Of a stretch of 64,000 nt of DNA, positions 12,101 through 25,100 are shown piece by piece. Source of the stretch: Bedellia somnulentella. Its lineage: Eukaryota; Arthropoda; Insecta; Lepidoptera; Bedelliidae. How positions within the stretch are numbered: the stretch's first letter is position 1; every line of letters begins with the position of its first letter. The stretch spans positions 5,550,873 to 5,614,872 of the forward strand of contig OY755173.1 in NCBI GenBank assembly GCA_963576735.1. The letters are read 5' to 3'. The notes under the pieces are model-generated. The model searched no databases. It saw only the letters and a program-made list of their open reading frames with translations, and was not told the DNA's origin. Made by a program: the position numbers and the translations under genes.

Positions 12101-15100
12101 TTTGTTGCTGAAGCTTGTTGGCTTCACATTTTTGTGATATATGTTCTAAATTAAGGTTAAGTGAGACGTTTTTTATGAGTGTTATTAGTGAGGAAATACA
12201 TCGTTAATTTTTTTTTCTATAAGGAATAACAATACTTCAGATTTTGAAATGTCGCTCCGTGCGAGACGTCAATGAAAGTTAGAAGGCATAGGATAGAATT
12301 ATTCCATAATGAATCAATTGCTGTTTATCAGGATAACTTTTGCCTCTAGTCCGTCTGGATCTGCAAATTTTCTATAATCATTTATATCATAATGATCATT
12401 CTGCACAAAAAAATATAACACCAAAGATCGAAACTTATACCTCTAAGAAAGTGTGTAATTAAAGGAAGATCTTAGAGCCCAGGATAGCGAAGCGGAACGA
12501 GGTATTTTTCAAATAGGAGAAAATATAAGCTGTTTAATTTTCTTAGCAGAAACAGTATTGTATAGAAAATATGTAATAACTGATAATTTTAAGTTTTTTT
12601 GAAAGTAAATACAATTAACTATTAGAACAAGTAATAGGAAGAAAGTTATGTAATGTGATTTTATTATGAAAACTGTTTGTGGCAGTACTGATGGGGGCAC
12701 ACTGTGGCGTCTCTCATATCCTACATCGCGGTATCAAAGTATTAAATAAGTATAAATACAAATTATAAGTTAGTTTTCAGTGGGGTGTTATGGCCAGTAT
12801 ATCTTTGCTGTTATCACAGTGTTGACTTCTCAATGTTAGACCTTATATGGATCCGGTTTGTCTATGTTAAGTCTTTAGCTCGCCCCCCCCTAGCCGGGAA
12901 CAAGAATGTAGTAAATAAGCTAAATTAGAATGTGTTGTTCATGAAAACCTCATGTGGGAATTAACCGGGACTTAACTGGGTGAGCGTTGATCGGGAAGTC
13001 GCAGGTTCGAGTCCTGCTGGTATCGAAACTTTTTTCTTTCCTTAATTGATTAATTATTAAGCTTGTTTACCTGGGGTAATTGTCACTGTACAAAAGTGTT
13101 GGTGCAAACAGAAAATATAAATAATTCTTGAATGTCGGCTGAGACTTTGCCTCCTCACATTTCGGCGCACACGCTATCGACACTGAGATTATCTTCATCG
13201 AAAATCGTATCTGGAAACAAGAAATAAAAATCGTTTACATATGTTATGCACTTACATTATTAAGAATAAAAGAGCACGTGTAAAAAGATTGATGAATGTG
13301 AACGAAGCTAAAGAGGTTTGCTAGGATCGTACAAAGTGGCGATCGAGTCTCTACCTACACCAATAGGAACCAACGGCGTAAATAATTTTATGTAAATGTA
13401 TGTATGTTACATTATATTTGCAACTACATCCCTACCTTTATATGCTCACGGCTATAAATCACAAAAAAGGGTAGCCAGAATTTGAGATAAAAAAAAAACT
13501 CGGCCACATTTAGAAGTCGAGTGGAGAAAAGATTGTGTGTCAAGGACGGAAAAGTTTTATTACAAAAATATCGGTTGTCCTAGATATTGTGATAATGTAT
13601 ATATTGTAAACTATGTGTAAGTAATTTTACTTTACTCACTGATACTTGTAAATATCACGTGACATTGTGACCTGGTAAGGGTTGTCCTATGTAGCAAACG
13701 TTATTTTTTGGCTTATTCGTGCTAGATATTGATAACTATAATAGATAGGTATCAACAGATTTATTATTATAATATACAGTAAGTCCTTATAAAAATAAAT
13801 ATACAAATATTGAAGGTTTGAAACCCTTAGTGCACGAATCTGGCTCGTACTTCAACGGTTTTTATTACGAAGTTGTATTGTTATTTTAGAAATTAAATTC
13901 TGTTTGCTTTGAACGATACAAATGCACATAATTTTGTAGAAATATTTAAAGGTTATAAATGGAATATGCTACAAGTTCTGAGAGCAACTAAAACTTTTTG
14001 ATTAATTTAATTTCCTTTGTTGAGAAAGGCCCCGAATCTGAGTTGTTGTAATTTTATTTACATAAGCCGATTGTTAGTTTAGGCGTTTTAGAAAACCAAC
14101 TCGAAAGTTTTAGGAGACATTGGAAACTCAATTTAAACTTAATTATATTTTACAGGGTTTTGTAATGTATATACTTTAGATAATCGACTGCGATCCGAGA
14201 TTTTATGTTTCATTTAAGTTATGATCCCAACAAAAATAACCCGATGAATGAAATAGACCTGTTCTATCACTTTTGGAAGAATAAAATAGAATTGCTAACA
14301 TTTATGGCACATTGCAATTAGAAAATATGTTCTTGAATTTAAAAAGAATAAAGTTGACTTGGAAAGATACGAAGAGATGAAGAGAAGAAGAGAAGGAGAT
14401 GAATGCAGAAGTAGGATTCCAAAAACTTATGACCAAATTTAAACGCTCTAGGCACTTTGGCTGACAACCACAATATGTTCTACGGAGGTGGTATTCTAAA
14501 GCTTTAATTACACTACAAGATTATAAGTTAATATATGTGTATTCATCAATCACAGGTTTTGTCTGTGCAATACAAGACCAGGTTATCAAGACGCGGAACT
14601 ATCGGAAATACATCCTAAAGGACGGTACCACAGACGTTTGTCGGCCGTCCCGGAGAGTCACTTAGGCATGTTATTTCCGGTTGTTCGTCTCTTGCTGACA
14701 CTGAGTACTTGCACAGACACAACCAAGCAGCCAAATACGGAGACTCTGAAATACGGACTCTTGCACCAGAGGCCGCCGTATTACAAGTATCTGCCAGAAC
14801 CAATCCTAAAAAACGACCGTGGCAAAATCTATTGGGACCGATCCGTTATCACGGACAGAACTATTCTAGCGAATAAGCCTGACATTGTGGTATGGGATAG
14901 GCCGCAGTCGAGGGTATTTCTAGTGGATGTCACTATCCCTCATGACGAGGGTCTCGTGAAAGCTGAAACCGAGAAGCGTCGGAAGTATCTCGACATGTGG
15001 GGTGTTACTTCGACAGAAATAATCCCAATTGTTTTGTCCGCGAATGGGTTAATTCCAACCAGCCTCGCGACCAACTTGAGGCGGTTGGATTTCTGTGGCG

Positions 15101-18100
15101 TATCGGTTCCAGCACAAATGCAGAAAGCGGTGCTGCCCGATACAGCTCGGATCGTTCGTCGGTTCTTGAACCTGAGTTCAGCCCAAATCCGAGCCCAAGC
15201 CTCGTAGAGCGAGGATCTAAAAGTCATGCCCAAAATAATAATAAACTTTTTTATTTAAGTGACCAGGACTCATTATATTAGTAATACTTATAGCTATGTT
15301 AGTAAAAAATAACATACAATATATACAGCTGCAGTAATATGAGTCATCGCTGCGCCATTCCGATATACATTGATATTGATGAGAAACAATAATAGTCCGT
15401 TTCACCGTAGATTTTGTCAATGAACAAAAGTGTAAATAATTCGTGTGTGTCAAATACTTGATAGCGTCTACGTCTTTTATGAATTTTGCATTCATATAAA
15501 GTTTTCCTAAAGTAAAGTGGTATCCCTTATTTCAAGTCGTTATTGTACTTTTCTAGAGTCTAGCTTGATCTGTGTTCTATATCCATATACTTATTTATTC
15601 ATTTTTAAACCTTATGTATTCCTCGACATTCACTTCTAGGTAAAAATCTAACCCGTGAGAACCACTAATTAACAAACCTGAACCTTAAATTGCTATCCTT
15701 CAAACTCTAGGCAGAAGTGGAAAAAGGAAAACAAACTGTGAATTTTTCAGCCCCTACAATGGGTTGGTAGCAGGCAGTGTAATTAAGCGGATCAACTACG
15801 CTGTGTAATAAAGTCGTACAAATAATTAATGGATTAAGACTGTAATTGGTTAAGCTGTGTAGTGTCGGCTTAGAATAGCACTACCCCATTTCTTCCGGTT
15901 GGTGTTCGTAAAAGGCGACTAACGGTGTTGGGGCTTTTAAGGGATTTTTAAGCGATGCGGTTGGAGACTCATCACCAACAACCTTTATTTTACCATTTTT
16001 CCCATATTCAACTTTCCAAAACTCCCTGAGGAATTTCTAATTCCTTAGTTTTGGCTACCCCTTCTAGGGATTTATAGCCGTGAGTATGTGTATGTATGTA
16101 CTTTTTTACGCGGATGAGATTCCAAAAAGGGTAGCTTAAGCTTCAAAATCAAACAATTCTTCTGTCAATTGTGGAAATTAAGAGACGGTGATGTTGGGTT
16201 AATAGACTGTTGGTGATGAAATATATTTACTTACTTATGCTAACGCCCGTTGTTCCCATTGGGGTAGGCAGAGACTTTCTCTCTTGCTTCTGTCACATTC
16301 GTCATTCTTGGATATGATGGAATATGATCTTTAATAAAGTAAATGGATTATCAACGGTTGCTTATGTAACAAAACTTTATTTCACAATGCATAATGTTCA
16401 TTTTAGGATAATATTGCTGTAATTTTTGTTGAAAAAAATGGTGTATAAAATGCATGCATGCAAATGGTAATGCTAATTAGGTACCTATGTTAATTATGAT
16501 TCCTTCAAAAGGGTTTAAACTGTGAACAGCTCATTTTAATAATAATATTCGTTTGGTTTACCGTGCTCTTTAGGCTTAGATTAACACTATCCCATCTCTT
16601 CCCGAGCGAATCAACGAGATGATCAAGTGTACGGGGATTTATATTTTACAGTCATAGTGATTAAATAGATTTATTTATTTATTTAGATATTATGCATAAT
16701 GACTGGTCATTATATTTAAAAGCCAAATTCAATAGAAAAAGTAATAAATTCATCACTTTATCTGGTCATTATTCATAATAGCGTGTCAAAGTTAGCCAAA
16801 GTAATAGTACGGTCTAGCCGACGATGAAATGAAAAAATGTTTCTGTGAAAAAAGTCTTATTGCAAGAAAGCCTCCTGCAGGCGAAGAAAAGTTAGGTCAC
16901 ATTTAGCTAGGTTAGGTAAGGTTATGTATAAAACGAGCGAGCACCTTGAATCTATAATCTGTATTTAAAATATATGGAAAATGATTTTATTAAAATAATA
17001 TTATTGTTATTCATCATTTTCAAAACAACAGACAAAATTATCCTAGTAACAATATTATGAACTAAAACAATATGATCACTAACTGTTATGACCTTCGTTG
17101 GTAGTATTAAAAATGTATTTAATAAATAATGTATGTCAAATAAAATTATGAAGAATGATTATTATGAACACAAATCGTTAGAAAGATAACGAATATGATT
17201 TAGAATTTTATGTGAGCCAATATGGACCCCAAATATCTACTTGTTTTATTACATTATCCAAGTCTTTGAAGATATTATATAAAAAAGCTAGTTAATGTGA
17301 TTAATTTTGTGTCTTTTATCACTTTATCTAAATTGAGTAGACATTATACATAATGGCAAGACAGTATATATAATATCCATATTTATTACTTTGGCTGTAA
17401 CATATATGTTAATTTAATTTATACTTAACGAAAAAGAAGTATATTTTTTTAATAACTATTGGGCAGTGCGTAGGAAATCTTATACCAACGATCCTTATTT
17501 TACCCATTTTGGCCTCTCAACTTCCATAAGTTGCAAGGTTTAAGCTGAGTTTAAATGGGTAAGTTCGCTAAAAGTGTCAAAGTCAATCAAAGTTAAATAA
17601 AAAAATATTTAGCCCAAACTCAAACGTTGACGCCGTATATCCCCGAAGAGGTTGGCAGAGGTACTAATACTTCTGAACATCACGTGACATTGTCACCTAG
17701 TGTTCAGAGAACCACATTTTGCTTAGACAGTGTACTCACGTGATAGGGGGTAGGTCTATCGTCATTTTTGTACGAATCCACTGTCACATGTCTAAGTGCA
17801 ACTTAGCTATTTAGGTTTTCTCATGATTTTTTCTCTCACTATTAACAATTATGATAAATTAAACCACACATATGACTATAGAAAGACACACTGGTGAAGC
17901 CCGACCTGAGATTTGAACCCTCATCGCCAGCACGAAAAGCGGTGTTCTATCCACTGAGCTATCGCGGTTGCTGAATAAATATTTACTTGTAATTTTCATG
18001 AAAGGTTAAGTGGTCTGAGTGTTCTGATAATTGGTAAGGCTTTAGAACATTCTCGTTGCCTCCTCCGGATGTCCCGGTTGGATCAAAATGTCCAATGACG

Positions 18101-19132
18101 AGGGTCGCTTGATTTATGTAACATTTCACTTTCGATGTTGTTTTGCTTTACTTTGTCTTGCTCAACTTGATATATTTTTCGTGTTATTTGAATTATATTA
18201 CTACATTATGATTGAAAAAGCCCAAATCTTGGTTGAACCTTCGAGTTGAAAATACTGAACAAGATATAAAATGGCAGCATAAATCACAGTTGTTCTTAAA
18301 CTCACGTATGCGTAATGGCTGCCATGGCCATGTTAAAGATAAATAATTAAAAATATACATTTTCAAAAGTATATTAATATTAAAACTGTATACTAAGTTA
18401 AACGAATTAAAACTGTATATAATTAAAACGAATAATTCGAATCTATTTGTAATGGAAAACTTTGCACTATGGTTATGCGGACACACTATATACTTTCGCC
18501 TTCTATTTAGTATATCAGGGTTAAAGTATAACCTAACATAACAAGCGACATGATAGTCCAGTGGGTAGAACACCCGCCCGAAAACAGAAGGGCGTGAGTT
18601 CCAATCCTGGGACGGGCCTACACCAATTTGTCTTTTCTAAAGTCATATGTGTGGTTAATTTATCATGGTTGCTAACGGTGAGGGAAAACATCGTGAGGAA
18701 ACCCACATGGCTGAGTTGTACTTAGTCATGTGACGGTGTATTCGTACAAAACGGCGATAGGCCTGCCCCCTATCACGTGAGTACACTGTCTAAGCAAAAC
18801 GTGGGTACCTTCTCTGGAAACTAGATGGCGCTTGCCATGTGAGTTCAGGAGTATTGGTACCTCTGCCAACCCCTTCGGGGATAAAAGGCGAGAACGTTTA
18901 TGTTATTTATGTTCTAACATAACAGAATTTAAATCTTTTTGTTCATGAAAACCTAATTTGGGGATTATCTTCTATTATAATAAATCTGTAGAGAGGTCAA
19001 TTCTGTACATGAAATATAATTTCAAAATAACTATTAGGGGTTGATTAGTGATCAATACTGATGCCAAAAATGCATTCAGTAAAATTTTTGTCTGTCTGTC
19101 TGTCTGTCCGTCTGTCTGTCTGTCTGTCTGTC

Positions 19133-19167
<35 letters not shown>

Positions 19168-22100
19168 CTGTCTGTCTGTCTGTCGGTTTGTATGTTCCTT
19201 ATGGAAACAAAAACTACTCGACGGATTTTAACGAAACTTGGTACAATTATTCTTCATACTCCTGGGCAGGTTAAAGTATACTTTTCGGCAGAGTAGTAAA
19301 GGGGAGTTTTGGGAAATTTTGGGAAAACGGGAGAAGTAACTCCATTTTTTAAGCTTCCGTCGCGTGTGCAGCCTTAATGGTTAAAGTTTCATAGAAATCA
19401 CATATCACGGAAATATTCTACATAAATTTTTTTAAAAATATCCCACTACAGCATATGCCTATCTCTTATGGTTAACTCACAATAACACGTGTAACTCCTG
19501 ATAGCTTGACAGTTCGGAGCATTCTGATGATGTATGTTTACTTTTACGTTTATTATACTCTCACTCACCCTTAATTTGAAAACGATAACATATAACCTAT
19601 TCAATCAAAAAAGAATCATAGAAATCGGTATAGAAACACCAAAGTTATACACAGGGCCGTCTTTACCAGGGGGTGCAAGGGGTGCGGGGCACCCGGGCGC
19701 GTTACTAATAAATAAAGAATAAATAAAGGAAAGAAAAATTTCGGGGCGTATACACGAAGTCGCGGGTTCGATTCCCGCCTGTGTCGATTTTTTTCTTTCC
19801 TTTATTTATTCTTTATCTATACTTATAATAAATCTGTAGAGAGGTCAATTCTGTACATGAAATATATTTTCAAAATAACTATCAGGGGGTGATTAGTGAT
19901 CGATACTGATGCCGAAAATGCATTCAGTAAAATTTTTGTCTGTCTGTCTGTCTGTCTGTCTGTCGATTTGTATGTTCCTTATGGAAACAAAAACTACTGG
20001 ACGGATTTTTACGAAACTTGGCACAATTATTCTTCATACTCCTGGGCAGGTTATAGTATACTTTTCAGCAGACTAGTGAAGAGGAATTTTGGGAAATTTT
20101 GGGAAAACGGGAGAAGTTACTCCATTTTTTAAGCTTCCGTCGTGTGTGCAGCCTTAATGGTTAAACTTACATAGAAATCATGTATGACGGAAATATTCTT
20201 CATAAAATTGTCTAAAGAATTTCCCGTATCAGTATATGTCTATCTTTTATGATTGACTCACAATAACACATGTAACTCCTGATAGCTTAGCAGTTCAGAG
20301 AATTCTGATTATATTTGTTTACTCTTACGTTTATAATACTCTCATTCATCCCTAATTTAAAAAAAGTTACATTATTACCTATTCAATCAAAAATAGAAAT
20401 CAGTAGAGAAACATTGAAATTATACAGGAAATAAGCCATCGCGCCCGTGACCAAAACCAAACCGTTACTAATATACATATTACATACTAGATGGCGCCAG
20501 TAATTGCATCCTACATCACGTAATGATTTCTTTTTTAGATTGTTATAAATACTTCATAGCGTTTTATTCAAAAATTTGCTAATAAACGGAAATACTGAAC
20601 TGTTCATAAAAGTGCATTCAAAATCACCAAACTACACTGTTCTGGGAGTGCTATAAATTTAATAAATTGAAAACATTGCGCTAATTTTTACAATACTTGA
20701 GAAGTGACTGAATAAAGAAACCTAAGATATTTAAAAAACAACGCTACCCGCGCCAAGCTGGGCCGATCCACTAGTTTATTAATAACAGAACAGAACAGTA
20801 CATAGAATAAAGTAGTAGTAGTAGGGAAATAGAAGGGTCACGCCGCGCTGTAGCTACCTTAAGTAGCGCTCTTTTAGCACGTCCAAGCCTTAACATAGTG
20901 GTTATGCCAGCACCTCCCCAGGATTTTATGTACTTAAATATACTTGTAGTTACTTAAAATCCATATTAATCCATTATGGAATATACTTTGACGTTCTTTT
21001 CGTTATCGAACACCTAATTTATATTTAAAAAATCTTAATTATGAAAATCGTTGTCTAAGTATTATTGTAAATTATCCTTACTAGGCATGTTGCAGAAACT
21101 AAGTATATATTTAAGAGTTAATTGAATGTATGTAGCCATCGCCTTCTAGCTCTAAAACTAAGACGTGGCCAACATAATGATTTTCGATACTAAACTTTTT
21201 CGGCTATAGCAAAAGTTCTTACTCAACTACAAATGACATGGATACTGTATTCTTGATACGAGCTGACATTATTTATATGAAAACTTATTGTTGTCCGTAT
21301 CGAAATAACGTGACGTCATAGATTATTTATTGTTTATCAAAAGAAACAAAGACGTAAATATCTTCTGTGTCTGCTTTCGATATTTCGATTGGATTGTGAT
21401 TGTGTCGTAAGATCTTTTATTAGTTTCGATACTAAAGTAGTCCAAGAGTTGTTTATTGGAAAGCTTGTCCGGGCATCTTTTACATTATTCAGATTCCGTA
21501 TTTTGTCTTAAGACGAGATAACGACTTATTGAATGGAAAACAATTGAATAGAATATCTCTTTATTACACGTCGCAACACGAAATATTTTAAATTTCTATA
21601 TAGACCAATCGTTAAGCATTCCCACCCCCCGCTTTACTAATTGGCAATATGATTCCAAATTAGGATGCGTAACATATATTTAGTAATTCCTCTAATTATA
21701 AGCTAAAATTATAATATGAGTAGCATAATAATGTTTCAATTACGCGTCATTATGTTGGAATTTTGTGATTACTTGTTTTTCATTTTGTGGCAGTTAAACA
21801 ATATCACGCAGTATTTTGGATCAAAAGCCGATATTATACGACATGGTCCAAAGAGTATGGTAGGCAGTGAATAGGTAATGTGATAAGCTATGCAAGTCTA
21901 GGTTCGCTTATCGGTTCGGTTCTGTAGCGCATCAGGGATTTTCGCGGTCGCTCTGGTAGATTTTTTTTACGCGACAATGCGGAAACCGTGCGCTTCCCTG
22001 GTGCGGTGGGTAAGGGGCAGCACCAACAGCGTTCAGCATAGCTAGTACGGGCGGTGTTTAAACTAGTCATCGCGTGGTATACAAATACAAATAGTTTATT

Positions 22101-25100
22101 CAAGAAAAGCGTACAAGTTAATTATAATGGTTTATAAACAAAAACTGTGCTTAACTTTACAGTGCAATTTTAAAGATAATTGCAGCCGAACTAGACGATA
22201 GTCTGTGTTTCAGCATACAATTCACGTTATATAGTTATTATCAAAGTTTTGTAGTTCTAATATAAGTGGCTTTAAAAGACAATATTTACAAATTTTATCC
22301 TACTAAAATATATTCATATATAGTTAGAGCATGCAAATTTTAATTCATCATTAGGATGAAATATTATTGTATATTTAAATTAAATTAATATGATTCTGTG
22401 TGGGTATTTATTTGTATCTGTGTGTGTGTGTGTGTGTGTGTGTTTGTGTGCTATGCAAGTCTAGGTTCGCTTATCGGTTCGGTTCTGTAGCGCATCAGGG
22501 ATTTTCGCGGTCGCTCTGGTAGATTTTTTTTACGCGACAATGCGGTAACCGTGCGCGTCCCTTGGTATCAGGCAATGTAATTAAACGGATCAACTACGCT
22601 ATGTAATAAAGTCGTACAAAAAATTAATGGATTAAGACTGTAATTGGTTAAGCTGTGTAGTGTTGGCTTAGAATAGCACTACCCCATTTCTTCCGGTGGG
22701 TGTTCGTAAAAGGCGACTAACGGTATTGGGGCTTTTAAGGGATTTTTAAGCAATGCGGTTGGAGACCCATCACCAACAACCTTTATTTTACCATTTCCCC
22801 CATTCAACTTTCCAAAAGTGGCTGAGGATTTTCTCAATGGTTAAGTTGAGTATAAATGGGTAAGTTGGTTAATAGTGTCAAGTCAATCAAAGTAAAATAG
22901 TAAAATATTCAACTTAAACTCAAACGTTCACACCGTATATCCCCGAAGGGGTTGGCTGAGAAAGGGTGGGTACTCTGAACATCAGGTGAGAATGTCACGT
23001 GATGTTTAGATGTATTAGTAACTCTGCCAACCCCTTCGGGGATATTCGGCGTGAACGTTTGAGTCTTTGAGTGAGCGTTGGCAGAGGTACTTCTTAATAT
23101 AACGTGACATTGTCACCTAGTGTTCATGGTACCCACGTTTTGCTTGGACAGTGTACTCACGTGATAGGGGGTAGGTCTATCGCCATTTTTGTACGAAAAC
23201 ACTGTCACATGACAAGTACAACTTAGCTATGTGGGTTTCCTTACGATGTTTCCCTCACCGTTAACAACCATGATAAATTAACCACAAATATGACTTTAGA
23301 AAAGACAAATTGGTGTAGCCCGACCTGATATTGAACCTATGAATATAATTTTTTAACTTTGTTTTTATTTTACTTGATTGAATAAATGAATTGAATTAAA
23401 TATAATCATAATATACGTACATTTGCTACTATACTTTTGCACCATGTTGTGTAACAGCCGCTATAAATAGCCATATTTTAATATATATATATATGTATAT
23501 ATGTATAAAATAAACTATATAATCTGATAATTTAAGTATTACGTAAACGAGTGAAGTGTATATATTAATCACACACAGATCATTTGCTGGGTTACAACCT
23601 TTTCCTGCAATAAAATACACTCTTTTAGGTTTAAAGTTATCAAGTCTCAGCTGTGAAATATAAAACAAACTTCAATGTATGTGACGCAATATGTAATTGA
23701 GATACTATTTATCTTGAACGTTAACGTTTTCTTTGTTGTTTACTGTTTGACCGATTAGCGTTCTAGATAGGGGACAAGACTTAACTTTTACAGTGATAAA
23801 TTCTTACTTATATTCTAAATCGGAAAGTGAGTTTGCTTGTTTGTTCCGCTTTAACACCATATCTACTGAACCGATGCGATGCTTTGAAATATTGGACGTG
23901 TAGTTAGAAGTTTGGGTTAAATAACAGGGTACTTTTTATCCTGTAAAGATGATATTCCCGAGGGAACTTATGGGACTGAGAAGTTTTCTTATAGTTGTGC
24001 TTCATACCGCGCGAATTCCGGGCGAAGCCGTGGGCTTAAAGCTAGTATACAATACACGACAAAATCTTGATGTACATATTACCATAAAAATATCTAAATT
24101 TTCAACCCGTTCAAGTGAAAATTGTCTGTTTACGTATTCTTTTTCATTTTATAATTCCCTAGAAATATTTTATGACCTGTGGTAAGGAGTACTAACTCGA
24201 AAGCATATTTAACAATATATTATACACTTATTATTAAGATTTGCCGTGTAGTGTCGGTTTAGAATAGCACTACCCCATTTCTTCCGGTGGGTGTACGTAA
24301 GAGGCGACTAACGGTATGGGGCTATTAAGGGATTTTTGGGCGATGCGGTTGGAGACCCATCACCAACAACCTTTATTTTTACTATTTTTTTCCCCACTCA
24401 AATTTCCAAAAGTGGCTGAGGAATTTCTAATTATTTAGCTCTGGCTACCCCTTCCTGGGATTTATAGCCGTGAGTATATGTATGTATGTATGTATGTATA
24501 TTATTAAGATCTAAGACTAATGCAAACACATATCATCCAATTATCATTATCTAGTTAATTTGCTCATTACAGACTGTTAATAACAGCAAAGTGCACAGAA
24601 CTTATAGTAACTAAGACCAGGATTGTATAACCAAACTATTAGCGATGCGATTGTATACACATCAAAACATTTCGCAGTTTTACGTTAAAATAATACACAC
24701 ATGCATTTGATGTGTAGGGTTAGCTTAGAATAACACTACCCCATTTGTTCTCGTGTGTGCTCATAAGAAGCGGATAAGGGTGGAGCTTTTTAAGTTTTTG
24801 GGCGATGCGGCTGGAGACCCGTCACCAATAACCTTTGTTTTACAATCTTTTCCCCATACAAGTTTCAAAAGTGGTTGACGAATTTCTATTTACGAAGCTC
24901 ATGCTACTAAAAGCTCTCTTAAAGCTAAATGTACTTTAGCCTTTTAGGGATAATATCCGTGAGTACATATATGTACATATCATTGATGCTGTAAAAATAT
25001 ATTGATGTATGTACATATCATTGATGCAAATCAAAAACTACTTACCAGTTCAAGAGTTACGATGCAGGAAGACGCTAAAGCTAAATGTTCTTTAGCCAGG

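Noticed and set aside
18193..18573. 126-residue minus-strand frame
   Set aside because: Low-complexity F/N/Y-rich translation of AT-rich intron sequence.
19048..19296. Protein with repeated VCLSVCLS (also on the minus strand at 39641-39937 and at 19896-20132)
   Set aside because: It is the translation of the (GTCT)n microsatellite inside Helitron copies, and the flanks are element sequence.
21887..22565. LTR pair of a retrotransposon or endogenous retrovirus
   Set aside because: The 115-base direct repeats lack TG...CA ends, a primer-binding site or any coding sequence between them. No LTR element or viral gene was seen in the window.
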